In this document: piece by piece, positions 7,911 through 17,607 of the stretch
Numbering within the stretch: the first letter of the stretch is position 1
How the letters are laid out: every line of letters starts with the position of its first letter
Assembly (NCBI GenBank): GCA_947381415.1
Contig: CANCVB010000020.1
Coordinates: 1-52,248 of the forward strand
Direction: 5' to 3'
Length of the DNA: 52,248 nucleotides
From: Burkholderiales bacterium
Lineage (GTDB): Bacteria; Pseudomonadota; Gammaproteobacteria; Burkholderiales; Burkholderiaceae_C
The notes under the pieces: generated by a model
Databases searched by the model: none
Seen by the model: only the letters and a program-made list of their open reading frames with translations
Told to the model about the DNA's origin: nothing
Position numbers and translations under genes: made by a program

Positions 7911-9209
7911 TCAGCCCGTCGCCACACTGGCAAGTTTTCCAGGCAAACCTTGTCTGCCCGCAAACACCGCCGCACCACCCAAAGACTCTTCGATTCGCAA
8001 GCCCTCGTTCCACTTGGCCATGCGTTCTGAGCGTGCAAACGAGCCCACCTTCAACTGACCCGTATCCCAGCCAGTGGCCAAGTGCACGATGGCAGTGTCT
8101 TCGGTTTCACCCGAGCGCGCTGACACCACCATGCCCCAGCCAGCGGAGCGTGCCACTTCCATGGCTTGCACGGTCTCTGTGATGGTGCCAATTTGGTTGG
8201 GTTTGAGCAGCACAGCATTGCAGGCTTTGTCTTTGATGGCTTGCGCTACCAAGCTGGCCTGGGTGACCAAATAATCGTCACCCACGACTTGAATACGTTG
8301 TCCTACGGCCTTGGTGAACGCCTGCATTCCAGCGGTATCGCCCTCGGCAAATGGGTCTTCCACCGAGAGGATAGGGTATTTGTTCACCCAGCCCAGCAGC
8401 ACTTCCAGCCATGCTTGCGTGTCAAATTCTTGGTGCTCCAGGCCCAGCTTGTAAGCGCCTGCTTTGCCAAACTCAGAGGCTGCAATGTCCAGTGAAATCG
8501 CCACTTGGTCGTAGTGGTAGCCGGCTGCGTCGATGGCGCGTGTCAGGGTTTGCAAGGCCTCTTCATTGGAGTCAAAAACCGGCCACCAGCCCCCCTCGTC
8601 AGCCACGCCCGCAAGCTTGCCCGCTGCCGCCATGAGTTTGCCAGCCGCATGGTAAACATTGGCAACCATCACCAGCGCTTCATCAAAACTGTGGGCACCT
8701 ACGGGCATGACCAAAAAATCTTGAATATCCACCCGTCGACCGGCGTGGGCACCACCACCAAAGATTTGAATTTCGGGCAGTGGCAGACGCACCGGTCTGT
8801 CTGCTGCCAAATAGCGCCACAACGGCAAACCTTCGCTGGCCGCGGCAGCTTGCAACACCGCCAACGACGTTGCGATGGTGGCATTGGCACCCAAACGGCT
8901 TTTCAGCGACGTGCCGTCCAAGCCTATCAAGGTCTGGTCAATGCGTGTTTGGTCCCGCGCATCCATGCCTTGCAAGGCTTGGGCAATGGGGCCGTTCACT
9001 TGGGCCACCGCTTGGCTCACGCCCAGGCCGCCCAGCAGCGGGCCGCCGTCGCGTAACTCCAGCGCTTCGCGACTGCCGCGCGACGCACCCGCAGGGGCCA
9101 CACCACGCCCATGCGCGCCATTGCTCAATTGCACATCGACCTCCACCGTAGGGCGTCCGCGAGAGTCCCAAATGCGGCGGGCATGCAAATATTGAATCGA
9201 GGTACTCAT
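7911..9209 (-). CDS. Enolase-family paralogue with altered active-site residues
   Basis: The 432-residue product has the full enolase fold. I see GASRGSREALELRD near the N-terminus, GGGAHAGRRVDIQDF, VADEGG (E205), LDIAASEF (D241), SVEDPF (E284), VGDD (D311/D312), LLKPNQIGT (K336) and SARSGETED. The catalytic Glu/Lys pair and the metal ligands are kept. Relative to canonical enolase (yeast numbering), E168 is Asp (D164) and active-site H373 is Ala (A364). It is clearly more divergent than a housekeeping Eno, which I would expect near pyrG. The ATG at 9209 overlaps the stop of the upstream kinase gene. It may act on another phosphorylated 2-hydroxy acid; function unproven. Confidence 0.85.
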   Translation of the reverse strand: MSTSIQYLHARRIWDSRGRPTVEVDVQLSNGAHGRGVAPAGASRGSREALELRDGGPLLGGLGVSQAVAQVNGPIAQALQGMDARDQTRIDQTLIGLDGTSLKSRLGANATIATSLAVLQAAAASEGLPLWRYLAADRPVRLPLPEIQIFGGGAHAGRRVDIQDFLVMPVGAHSFDEALVMVANVYHAAGKLMAAAGKLAGVADEGGWWPVFDSNEEALQTLTRAIDAAGYHYDQVAISLDIAASEFGKAGAYKLGLEHQEFDTQAWLEVLLGWVNKYPILSVEDPFAEGDTAGMQAFTKAVGQRIQVVGDDYLVTQASLVAQAIKDKACNAVLLKPNQIGTITETVQAMEVARSAGWGMVVSARSGETEDTAIVHLATGWDTGQLKVGSFARSERMAKWNEGLRIEESLGGAAVFAGRQGLPGKLASVATG

Positions 9210-10222
9210 CAAGGTGTCCAGTGTTGTCGCAAGGTTTGTAAATGGGCGGCAGGTTGCTGTAAAAAGGCTTTGGCAAAGTGCCTGACTTTGTCTCGCTGCG
9301 CCTCGGTGGTGAGGTATTCCACAGGTGATTTGCCATCAACCCGCGCGAGCAGCATGCCTGCCAGCAAAGCGCAGGCACGTGCTTCAAGCGCAGCCGGGTC
9401 TTCCCAATTGACCGCCTTCAAATAGGTTTGGGACAAGGCATCAAAGCTTGCCAAGTAAGCTGCGTGGTGGGTAGGTTGCCACAGGCATTTCAGCAGCAAA
9501 TGGTTGAGGACAAACGCCAAGTCGAAAGCGGGATCGCCATACCAAGCGCATTCGGCGTCCAAAAACACGGGGCCGTGAGGACCCACCAAGATATTTTTGG
9601 GACTGACGTCACCATGCACCAAGGCATGTTTGTGTGACAAGGTTTGTTGTACCAAGCCATGCAAGGCTTCGGCGCAATCGGGATGGCGCAAAGCGGTGGC
9701 ATTGAAATAAGGGTCCAGCCGAATGGCAATGAAATCTTCGTCGTGGTCAAAGGCTTGGCTTAGGGCTGTTTGTCCGGCACTGGCCCCATGCCATTTGGCC
9801 AAACAGCGCGCCACTTGGTGTGCGGTGTCCATGTTGACCACCCCACTGTGCAACAGGTGTTTCCACACAGGGTGGGTTTGCGGATCCAAGTAAGCCATGG
9901 CAAACACGCAGTCCGTGGCATCTTCACCCAACAGCGCGGGCACAGCCTGGGGCTGGTGTTGGGCGGCAAAGCGCAGCCAGGCCACCTCGTCTTGGTTGCG
10001 TTTCACAGGCGCTTCCCACAATGCCGCCACTTTCAGTTGAGGCAAAGCACGCTTCAGACAAAAACGGTTGTGTGGCGTGTCCACCCGAACAATCAAGGAA
10101 GACACCCCACCCGTTAAAGGGGTGAACCTCACCGCTTCATGGGCGTGGAGCAAGCCCATGCGTTGCAGGGGTGCGAGCAGTTCGGGGAAGGTGTCAGCCA
10201 AGGGCGACAGGCCTCTTACCAA
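9209..10222 (-). CDS. Aminoglycoside-phosphotransferase-fold kinase, partner of the enolase paralogue
   Basis: The product is a small-molecule kinase of the APH/choline kinase fold. It shows a divergent glycine-rich N-lobe (LTGGVSSLIVRV), a lysine in FCLKRALP, the catalytic loop HGDVSPKNIL (HxDxxxxN) and the metal-binding segment FLDAECAWYGDPAFDLA. It resembles the APH-like proteins closest to methylthioribose kinase, but I cannot name the substrate. The 3' end overlaps the enolase paralogue start (ATGA), so the two are made together. The start is uncertain: TTG at 10222 clears most of the upstream gene, while a GTG at 10276 would overlap it by 61 bases. Confidence 0.8.
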   Translation of the reverse strand: MVRGLSPLADTFPELLAPLQRMGLLHAHEAVRFTPLTGGVSSLIVRVDTPHNRFCLKRALPQLKVAALWEAPVKRNQDEVAWLRFAAQHQPQAVPALLGEDATDCVFAMAYLDPQTHPVWKHLLHSGVVNMDTAHQVARCLAKWHGASAGQTALSQAFDHDEDFIAIRLDPYFNATALRHPDCAEALHGLVQQTLSHKHALVHGDVSPKNILVGPHGPVFLDAECAWYGDPAFDLAFVLNHLLLKCLWQPTHHAAYLASFDALSQTYLKAVNWEDPAALEARACALLAGMLLARVDGKSPVEYLTTEAQRDKVRHFAKAFLQQPAAHLQTLRQHWTP

Positions 10223-10668
10223 GCGATGGCGTATTTTTGCAGTAAGGGGCGCAATACAAACAGCGGCCCTACCCACAAATACTGCACATCTTCAAAGAAA
10301 GAAGGTTTTTTGCCCTCAAGTTTGTGGCCAATGAACTGCAACACCCAAGCGCCCACAAAAATAGCCACACACAAAGGCAAACGTGCCTCGCCCATGGCAT
10401 GTACCAAGGCCAGGAGCGCGACGGTCCATACCCCCATGGCCAGCAAAAACACCAGCGACAAACGCGCGTAATACACCATGCTGGCCGCCATGAACGCATA
10501 GGCCAACCATGGATGTATACAAAAGATCAGGCCAATCAGGCTGAGCATGATGAGCGGAATAGCGATGAAATGGATGCGCTCATTCACGGGGTGCTGATGG
10601 CTTTCGCCGTAATGCGCCAACAGTTGGTCAATGCGGCGCTCGGGCAAGGTGGCCTCTAAGGTGTCCAT
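10216..10668 (-). CDS. DUF962 / Mpo1-like membrane protein
   Basis: The 150-residue product contains the family hallmarks HPVNERIHFIAIPL near the N-terminus and WVLQFIGHKLEGKKPSF later, with about four hydrophobic helices. It matches DUF962 (YGL010w, Mpo1-like). The yeast member Mpo1 is an iron-dependent dioxygenase in fatty-acid alpha-oxidation, and the conserved histidines (NERIHF, IGHK) are kept here. The bacterial role is not established. It is followed by the APH-like kinase with overlapping ends. Confidence 0.88.
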   Translation of the reverse strand: MDTLEATLPERRIDQLLAHYGESHQHPVNERIHFIAIPLIMLSLIGLIFCIHPWLAYAFMAASMVYYARLSLVFLLAMGVWTVALLALVHAMGEARLPLCVAIFVGAWVLQFIGHKLEGKKPSFFEDVQYLWVGPLFVLRPLLQKYAIAW

Positions 10669-10689
10669 GGTCGGCAGTCTCCTGAATGC

Positions 10690-11691
10690 TCAACTGATAA
10701 GGGCTTGGGCAAATTCTTGTGCGTTAAACGCTTGCAAGTCTTCCAGCTTTTCGCCAATGCCAATGAAATACACCTTTAGCACTTTGGGGGCTTGGGTGTT
10801 GCGTTGCTGCGCCCATAAGGCGATCGCGGCCAGCACACCGCCTTTGGCAGTGCCGTCCAGTTTGGTGACGATCAAGCCTGTCAGGCCCAGCGCTTCGTCA
10901 AATGCCTTGACCTGCGCCAAAGCGTTTTGTCCCGTGTTGCCGTCGATGACCAGCAGCACCTCATGGGGAGCACTGGGCTCTGCCTTTTGAATAACGCGTT
11001 GGATTTTTTTCAACTCATCCATCAAGTGCAGTTGCGTGGGTAAACGACCCGCTGTGTCAATCAACACCACATCACGCCCGCGCGCTTTGCCCGCGGTTAC
11101 CGCGTCAAAACTCACAGCGGCAGGGTCACCCTGGTCCTGGCTGATGATGTCGACTTGGTTGCGATCGGCCCAAACCAACAACTGTTCTTTGGCGGCGGCG
11201 CGAAAGGTATCCGCAGCGGCCAACAAAACCGCCAAACCGGCGTCGCTTAAGTGGCGTGTGAGTTTGCCAATGGTGGTGGTTTTGCCTGCGCCATTCACTC
11301 CCGCCACCATGATGACGGTGGGTTTGTGTGCGTCCAGCGACAAATCGCCTTGCAATGGCAGGAGAACCTCGGTGAGTACCTCGGTCAGCAACGCTTTCAC
11401 CTGCTGGGGTTGGGTGCTGCCACTGGCTTTGACGCGTTGCTTTAAGGCTTGCAACACGGCTTGGGTGGCGGGCATGCCTGCATCGGCCATCAAGAGTGCA
11501 GATTCAAGCTCCTCGTACAAGGCGTCATCAATGACTTTGCCACCAAACACCCCCGCGATGCTGCTGCCAGTGCGCTGCAAACTGCTGCGCAAGCGTCCTA
11601 ACCAGGTTTGAGCGGCAACTTGCGCCGCCGTGGGTCCTTGGTCGGGCAGGGCGGTTGGCGCTGGGGTCTTTCGTTTGAACAGACTGAACAT
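10690..11691 (-). CDS. ftsY: Signal recognition particle receptor FtsY
   Basis: FtsY is the membrane-associated GTPase that receives ribosome–SRP complexes during co-translational insertion. The 333-residue product has a short N-terminal A region, then the NG domain with G1 GVNGAGKTTTIGKL, G3 DTAGRLPTQ, G4 TKLDGTAKGG and the closing GIGEKLEDLQAF. The short A domain is usual for this group. It is transcribed divergently from the M16 peptidase pair. Confidence 0.97.
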   Translation of the reverse strand: MFSLFKRKTPAPTALPDQGPTAAQVAAQTWLGRLRSSLQRTGSSIAGVFGGKVIDDALYEELESALLMADAGMPATQAVLQALKQRVKASGSTQPQQVKALLTEVLTEVLLPLQGDLSLDAHKPTVIMVAGVNGAGKTTTIGKLTRHLSDAGLAVLLAAADTFRAAAKEQLLVWADRNQVDIISQDQGDPAAVSFDAVTAGKARGRDVVLIDTAGRLPTQLHLMDELKKIQRVIQKAEPSAPHEVLLVIDGNTGQNALAQVKAFDEALGLTGLIVTKLDGTAKGGVLAAIALWAQQRNTQAPKVLKVYFIGIGEKLEDLQAFNAQEFAQALIS

Positions 11692-11756
11692 GGGGGCAAG
11701 GGTTTCTAGAATGGTGGGTTGCTCGCAATGGTGCGAGATTGCGTTAAAGCCATTCT

Positions 11757-13184
11757 ATGAAACCCTTCTTCCTGCCTGTACTTCGCCATGCCAAGCGCTG
11801 CCTTCTGGGGTTGACGCTGGGGGTTGCCCTGATACCTGTGTTGGCGCAAACGCTGCCTGACGCCCAGCAATTCACGTTGAAAAACGGCTTGACGCTGATT
11901 GTGAAGGTCGACAAACGCGCGCCGACTGCGGTTCACATGCTGTGGGTGCGGGTGGGTTCCATGGATGAGGTCGATGGCGTTTCTGGCGTGGCCCATGTGT
12001 TGGAACACATGCTTTTCAAAGGCACGCCAACGGTCAAGCAAGGCGAGTTTTCACGCCGTGTGGCGGCTTTGGGTGGGCGCGAAAACGCGTTCACCAACAA
12101 GGATTACACCGGCTACTACCAACAAATCCCTGCCAAGCGTTTGCCCGAGGTGATGGCCTTGGAAGCGGATCGCTTTGCCAATAACCAGTGGCCTGATCTG
12201 GAGTTCACCAAAGAGATTGAGGTGGTCAAAGAGGAGCGGCGAATGCGCACGGAAGACTCGCCTCGCATGCTGATGTATGAGCAGCTTTACGCCACCCAAT
12301 TCGTGGCCTCGCCCTACCGCCGCCCCATCATTGGTTGGATGAACGATTTGGACGCCATGACCCCCCAAGACGCGCGTGACTTTTATCGCCGCTGGTATGT
12401 CCCTGCCAATGCCGCCGTGGTGGTGGTGGGCGATGTGGATGTGGACGAGGTCAAAAAGCTGGCTGAAACCACCTATGGGCAAATTCCTGCGGGTACCGTG
12501 CCCGTGCGCAAGCCGCGCCAAGAACCTGCCCAAACCGGTACGCGTCGCGTGTTGGTGAAAGCACCCGCTGACCAAGCCTATATCGCCTTGTCATGGAAGG
12601 TGCCCAATTTTTCGAACTTTGAGGACACTGACGACAACCGCGATGCCTTGGCCTTGACCTTGCTCGCTGCTGTTTTGGATGGGTACAACGGTGCGCGATT
12701 GGACCGCGCATTGGCCCAAGGCGAGGGCCGCTTGGCTGACAGCGCTGGCGCTTCCAACACCTTGAGTGGTCGCGGTCCGCAGGTGTTCATGCTTGACGGC
12801 GTTCCCGCCAAAGGTAAAACCCCTGAACAACTTGAAGTGGCCTTGCGCGTCCAAATCGCGCGCATCGCCAAAGAGGGCGTGAGCGACGCAGAAATGCGCC
12901 GCGTTAAAGCACAGTGGATGGCGTCCAACGTCTACCAACGCGATTCGATTTTCAACCAAGCCCGTGAATTGGGCAGCAGTTGGATTGAAGGCATGCCCCT
13001 GGACAGCGCCGACCGCTTGATGGAGCGTTTGAACACCATTACCGCCGCCCATGTGCAAGCTGTGGCTGCCAAGTATTTTGGCGACGACACCTTGACCGTG
13101 GCCACCTTGTTGCCGCAAGCCGGCGCGCGGGCCTTCCCGCGCAAACCCAGCGCAGCATCGCGCCACGGGGAGGCCACACGATGA
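11757..13184 (+). CDS. M16 family zinc metallopeptidase (catalytic subunit)
   Basis: The 475-residue protein has a signal peptide (about residues 1-30, ending LAQT) and the inverted zinc motif HVLEH (H80, E83 and H84), with the distal glutamate in VVKEERRM (about E160). These mark an active pitrilysin/M16 peptidase, here exported to the periplasm. It overlaps the next gene, a second M16 homologue, by four bases. Such pairs act as a heterodimer in which only one partner carries zinc. The substrate is unknown. Confidence 0.92.
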   Translation: MKPFFLPVLRHAKRCLLGLTLGVALIPVLAQTLPDAQQFTLKNGLTLIVKVDKRAPTAVHMLWVRVGSMDEVDGVSGVAHVLEHMLFKGTPTVKQGEFSRRVAALGGRENAFTNKDYTGYYQQIPAKRLPEVMALEADRFANNQWPDLEFTKEIEVVKEERRMRTEDSPRMLMYEQLYATQFVASPYRRPIIGWMNDLDAMTPQDARDFYRRWYVPANAAVVVVGDVDVDEVKKLAETTYGQIPAGTVPVRKPRQEPAQTGTRRVLVKAPADQAYIALSWKVPNFSNFEDTDDNRDALALTLLAAVLDGYNGARLDRALAQGEGRLADSAGASNTLSGRGPQVFMLDGVPAKGKTPEQLEVALRVQIARIAKEGVSDAEMRRVKAQWMASNVYQRDSIFNQARELGSSWIEGMPLDSADRLMERLNTITAAHVQAVAAKYFGDDTLTVATLLPQAGARAFPRKPSAASRHGEATR

Positions 13185-14500
13185 AACGCTTTGCATGGTT
13201 GTTTGTATGTTGCTGGCCTGTCGCGTCATGGGCGGGTATTCCTATCCAACATTGGACGATGGAGACAGGTGCCAAGGTGTACTTGGTGGAAGCGCCAGGC
13301 ATTCCCATGGTGGATGTGCAAATTGAATTTGACGCAGGTTCCCGCCGTGACCCTGCTGGCCAAACGGGCTTGGCTGTCGCTACTTCACGCATGATGGGCA
13401 AGGGCATCAAGGCCTTTCAAGGCCAGCCAGCGATGGATGAAAACCAATTGGGAGAGGCTTGGGCCGATTTGGGCGCCATGGTCGGTGCCAACGTCAGCGC
13501 CGACCGCATGGCGTTTTCCTTGCGTAGCCTGACACGTCCTGAGTTGCTTGACGCTGCCGTGGCTTTGGCCGCAAGGGAATTGGCCGCGCCGAGTTTCCCC
13601 ACCGATGTCTGGCAAAGCGAGCGTGAACGCTGGGCAGCTTCCATTGCTGAGTCCAATACCAAACCAGCCACTCAAGCGGGCAAAGCCTTTAACCAAGCGG
13701 TGTTTGGCACGCATCCTTATGGCGCGGAAGTCGATGAGGCCAGTTTGCGGCGTATCGACACTGCTGCCATGGCGCAGTTTTTGTCGCGCCACATGCTGCT
13801 TTGTCAAGCCAAAATCAGCGTGGTGGGCGCCGTCAATCGGGCGCAAACAGAACGCTTGTTAAACCAGTTGCTCATTGGATTGCCTCGGCAAAATTCTTGT
13901 CCAGTGTTACCCAAGGTCGCAGAGGTGTCTCCATTGACTGCACCGTCCAATGTGCGTATTGCCTTCGAGTCTGCCCAAGCCCATGTGTTCATCGGTCAAC
14001 CCGGCATACCCCGCCAGCACCCCGATTTCTTTGCCTTGACGCTGGGCAACTATGTGTTGGGTGGCGGTGGTTTTGTGTCTCGCCTGACCGAGCAGGTGCG
14101 TGAAAAGCGCGGCCTCAGTTACAGCGTCTACAGCTATTTTTCCCCCGGCCAACATGCCGGTGCCTTCACCGTGGGTTTGCAAACCCGCCCTGACCAAGCA
14201 GCGCAAGCGGTGCAGGTCGCGACAGATGTCTTGAGCGAATTTGTGCGTGGCGGCCCTAGCGAGCAAGAGGTGAAAGCGGCCAAGGATTTCATGATTGGAG
14301 GGTTTGCCTTGCGCTTGGACAGCAACCGCAAATTGCTCGACAACCTGAGCAACATAGCTTGGTTTGATTTGCCACTGGACTACTTGGATACCTGGTCGGC
14401 TGAAATTGACAAACTCAGCGCCCAGCAAATTCAACAAGCCTTTGCGCGCAATGTGCAACCCGAGCGCATGGTGACGGTTATTTTGGGTGCCAAACCTTGA
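13181..14500 (+). CDS. M16 family peptidase-like partner lacking the zinc motif
   Basis: The 439-residue protein has a signal peptide (MKRFAWLFVCCWPVASWAG) and the M16 fold, including the C-terminal LTEQVREKRGLSYSVYSYFSPG segment that forms the substrate-contacting region. The HxxEH motif is absent: the aligned stretch reads GLAVATSRMMGKG. It should therefore be the non-catalytic half of the heterodimer with the upstream gene. The stop overlaps the likely TTG start of rsmD. Confidence 0.9.
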   Translation: MKRFAWLFVCCWPVASWAGIPIQHWTMETGAKVYLVEAPGIPMVDVQIEFDAGSRRDPAGQTGLAVATSRMMGKGIKAFQGQPAMDENQLGEAWADLGAMVGANVSADRMAFSLRSLTRPELLDAAVALAARELAAPSFPTDVWQSERERWAASIAESNTKPATQAGKAFNQAVFGTHPYGAEVDEASLRRIDTAAMAQFLSRHMLLCQAKISVVGAVNRAQTERLLNQLLIGLPRQNSCPVLPKVAEVSPLTAPSNVRIAFESAQAHVFIGQPGIPRQHPDFFALTLGNYVLGGGGFVSRLTEQVREKRGLSYSVYSYFSPGQHAGAFTVGLQTRPDQAAQAVQVATDVLSEFVRGGPSEQEVKAAKDFMIGGFALRLDSNRKLLDNLSNIAWFDLPLDYLDTWSAEIDKLSAQQIQQAFARNVQPERMVTVILGAKP

Positions 14501-15054
14501 AGCCAGGGGAGGTGCGCATCATTGGTGGCGAGTGGAAACGCAGCAAACTGCCATTGCCGCGCAATGTGGTCTTGCGCCCAACACCCGACAGGGTGCGCGA
14601 AACCCTTTTTAACTGGCTGGGTCAAGATTTGTCAGGCTGGCATTGCGTCGATGCTTTTGCCGGCACGGGCGCGCTGGGTTTTGAGGCCGCTTCACGCGGG
14701 GCCGCCCATGTGCTGCTGATTGACGCCAATGCACTGTGCATCGAGGCCATGGCCAAAACCCAAGCCAAGTTGGGTGCAAACCAATTGCGATTGCTGCGCG
14801 GCGATGGTTTGGCTGCCTTGCGGCAACAAGCCCCCCACAGCGTGGACCTGGTGTTTTTAGACCCACCTTACGACTTTCCCCAGTACCCCATGGCTTTGGC
14901 CGCGGCGGCGGGCTGTCTCAAAGCTTCAGGGCGGATTTACCTTGAGGCCGCCAAAGCATGGGCCGAGGACGATGTTCGCGCTTGGGGCTTGCGCGTGAGC
15001 AAGCATTTAAAGGCTGGCGCGGTGCACGCTCACTTGTTGCAGCCAGCGGCATAA
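14497..15054 (+). CDS. rsmD: 16S rRNA (guanine(966)-N(2))-methyltransferase
   Basis: RsmD methylates G966 of 16S rRNA in the small subunit. The 185-residue product starts with the family block VRIIGGEWKRSKLP. It contains the SAM-binding DAFAGTGALGFEAASRGA and the catalytic DPPYDFP motif of N2-guanine methyltransferases. The start is TTG at 14497, overlapping the upstream stop; a GTG at 14512 is an alternative. In this family rsmD is commonly followed by coaD, as here. Confidence 0.93.
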   Translation: MKPGEVRIIGGEWKRSKLPLPRNVVLRPTPDRVRETLFNWLGQDLSGWHCVDAFAGTGALGFEAASRGAAHVLLIDANALCIEAMAKTQAKLGANQLRLLRGDGLAALRQQAPHSVDLVFLDPPYDFPQYPMALAAAAGCLKASGRIYLEAAKAWAEDDVRAWGLRVSKHLKAGAVHAHLLQPAA

Positions 15055-15085
15055 TGCCCCGAACTGTCTGTCCCTAGGAGCATTC

Positions 15086-15845
<760 letters not shown>

Positions 15846-15856
15846 CGGCTCCTGTG

Positions 15857-16153
15857 CTATTCAACAGCCGCAGCTTTGCGTGCTTTTTGGGTTTTCTTTT
15901 TCGCCTTGGCTTTGGCCTTCTTGTGGGTCTTGTCGGTCACCGCATCGCCTTGTGCTTTGAAGGCGCGCGGTTTACCTTTGTCCGCCACCTTTTCAGATTG
16001 CGAGTCCTCGCAGGGCTTCATTTGCCCGTCGTGTTCACACAGCAGCGCTGGTTTTTCCTTGGCTTTGGCGTGAAGCGCGGGCGTGACTGCCAGAGACAGG
16101 CTAAACAGGCTCAGAGCCAGCAGATGGGCCAATAGAGGGGGGGTGTTTTTCAT
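15857..16153 (-). CDS. Exported Lys/Ala-rich hypothetical protein
   Basis: The 98-residue product has a clear signal peptide ([17 protein letters not shown], cleavage about residue 29 after ALHA). Two cysteines follow ([14 protein letters not shown]), then a strongly basic tail rich in Lys and Ala ([20 protein letters not shown]). I do not recognise a family; a function cannot be given. AAGGAAGG about 8 bases upstream of the ATG supports the start. The first 53 bases overlap the 3' end of pth in another frame, so the pair is probably co-expressed. Confidence 0.6.
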   Translation of the reverse strand: MKNTPPLLAHLLALSLFSLSLAVTPALHAKAKEKPALLCEHDGQMKPCEDSQSEKVADKGKPRAFKAQGDAVTDKTHKKAKAKAKKKTQKARKAAAVE

Positions 16154-16784
16154 GCGAATCGCCTTCCTTCAGAGGAGAGGCCGCCGCCGGACGTGGCGGT
16201 TTAGGCCTGGGCGGTTTGCTGGTGTGCACCATTTGCATGGCTTTTTCCATCTCGCCGCTTACCAAGCAGGCTAATGCTTGCAAGCTGCGATCGATGGAAG
16301 TGTCAATCACTGTTCGCTGTTCAGGTGCAGGTTTCTTCAAAACCCAGTGAACCACTTCCGATTTGACACCGGGGTGACCAATGCCTATGCGTAAACGCCA
16401 GTAACTGTCAGTCCCCATTTGCGCATGGATGTCACGCAAGCCGTTGTGACCGGCATGACCGCCTCCAAATTTGAGCTTGACTTCGCCGGGAACCAAGTCA
16501 AGTTCGTCATGGGCGACGAGGATGTGTTCAGGTGCAATTTTGTAAAACCGCGCCAAGGCTGCCACTGACTTTCCAGATAAATTCATGAAAGTGGCTGGTT
16601 TCAAGAGCCAAAGGGTTTTACCTTGAAATGTGCTTCGTGCAGCCCATCCATGGAAATTCTTCTCGGCTTGTAACGGCACTTTGAGTTGCTGGGCGAGTTG
16701 ATCGACGAACCAAAACCCAGCGTTGTGGCGGGTGTACTCGTATTCAGCGCCTGGGTTGCCCAAGCCAACAAACAATTTGATCAT
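16101..16784 (-). CDS. pth: Peptidyl-tRNA hydrolase
   Basis: Pth frees tRNA from peptidyl-tRNA that drops off the ribosome. The family start [12 protein letters not shown], the catalytic histidine in [20 protein letters not shown] (aspartate) and [13 protein letters not shown] are all present. I chose ATG 16784 (MIKL) over the upstream ATG at 16799, which adds only MDNSR. The product has a roughly 35-residue Pro/Lys-rich C-terminal extension ([15 protein letters not shown] and onward) beyond the usual ~195 residues, and the end overlaps the next gene. It follows rplY after a terminator. Confidence 0.95.
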   Translation of the reverse strand: MIKLFVGLGNPGAEYEYTRHNAGFWFVDQLAQQLKVPLQAEKNFHGWAARSTFQGKTLWLLKPATFMNLSGKSVAALARFYKIAPEHILVAHDELDLVPGEVKLKFGGGHAGHNGLRDIHAQMGTDSYWRLRIGIGHPGVKSEVVHWVLKKPAPEQRTVIDTSIDRSLQALACLVSGEMEKAMQMVHTSKPPRPKPPRPAAASPLKEGDSHEKHPPSIGPSAGSEPV

Positions 16785-16834
16785 GCGGGAATTATCCATG
16801 CCACCCGTCAGGCACGGCGGCCCGCAATGACGAC

Positions 16835-16861
16835 AAAAAAGCCCGCAAGAAGCGGGCTTTT
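16835..16861 (-). terminator. Rho-independent terminator after rplY
   Basis: On the minus strand AAAGCCCGC-TTCTT-GCGGGCTTT forms a 9-bp stem, followed by a run of six T's. It sits just downstream of the rplY stop and upstream of pth. Confidence 0.9.
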
Positions 16862-16881
16862 CAGGGGGCGAGGGCTAAAGA

Positions 16882-17508
16882 TTACTTCTTGCCTTTGCCC
16901 TTGGCTGGGGCGGCTGCGGCAGGGGCGGCTTCGGGGGCTGCTTCTTCCGCAACCGAGACCACGCTCACCAACACAGGGTTGTTTTTGCCATGCACCACTG
17001 CTTTGACGCCTTTGGGCAAGGTGATGTCGTTGACGTGCAGCGAATGACCTTTTTTCAAGTCGCTCAAGTCCACAGCGATGAACTCGGGCAAATCGGCGGG
17101 CAAACACGTGATTTCCAACTCGTTCATGACGGGATTGACCAAACAAGCGTCGGCTTTGACGGCAGGAGAGTTTTCCTGGCCGCTGAAGTGCAATGGCACT
17201 TTCATGTGCAACACGGTGTCGGCTTCAACGCGTTGGAAGTCGATGTGCAGCACAAGTTGTTTGAAGGGGTGGTATTGCACGTCGCGCAACAAGACTTTGG
17301 AAGTTTTGCCATCCAGTTCCATTTCGAGGATAGAGGCGTGGAAAGCTTCTTTTTTCAGTGCGTGCCACAAGGCGTTGTGGTCGAGTTCGATGGATTGGGG
17401 CTGATGTGCCTTACCGCCGTAAACGATGCCCGGTGTGCGACCGGTGATACGCAGACGGCGGCTCGCACCCGTTCCCTGCTTAGAGCGCTCAAAAGCGACA
17501 AATTTCAT
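16882..17508 (-). CDS. rplY: 50S ribosomal protein L25 (Ctc type)
   Basis: The 208-residue product is the long form of L25, which binds 5S rRNA. It has the N-terminal 5S-binding L25 domain ([19 protein letters not shown]) followed by the TL5/CTC beta-domain (about residues 95-185) and an Ala/Glu-rich tail. The gene lies between prs and pth, the usual order in this lineage. The opposite-strand frame at 16990-17595 is a shadow. Confidence 0.96.
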   Translation of the reverse strand: MKFVAFERSKQGTGASRRLRITGRTPGIVYGGKAHQPQSIELDHNALWHALKKEAFHASILEMELDGKTSKVLLRDVQYHPFKQLVLHIDFQRVEADTVLHMKVPLHFSGQENSPAVKADACLVNPVMNELEITCLPADLPEFIAVDLSDLKKGHSLHVNDITLPKGVKAVVHGKNNPVLVSVVSVAEEAAPEAAPAAAAPAKGKGKK

Positions 17509-17559
17509 TTTCTTCTCCTGATGAAGTCCACCGCGACCAGTGTGACTTCGGTTTCAATA

Positions 17560-17580
17560 AAGGGCTGTGAACAGCCCCGC
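17560..17580 (-). terminator. Possible weak terminator after prs
   Basis: On minus, GGGCTG-TTCA-CAGCCC (17562-17577) is followed by TTTATTG, between prs and rplY. The stem is short and the T run imperfect, so it may only attenuate transcription into rplY. Confidence 0.45.
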
Positions 17581-17607
17581 TGTGTTGTTTTCTGAATCGG
17601 TTGGGGC

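Noticed and set aside
11707..11757. Nested inverted repeats (TAGAATGG/CCATTCTA around CTCGCA/TGCGAG) between ftsY and the M16 genes
   Set aside because: Outer arms are only 8 bp and run into the start codon; could be chance, and no known operator matches.
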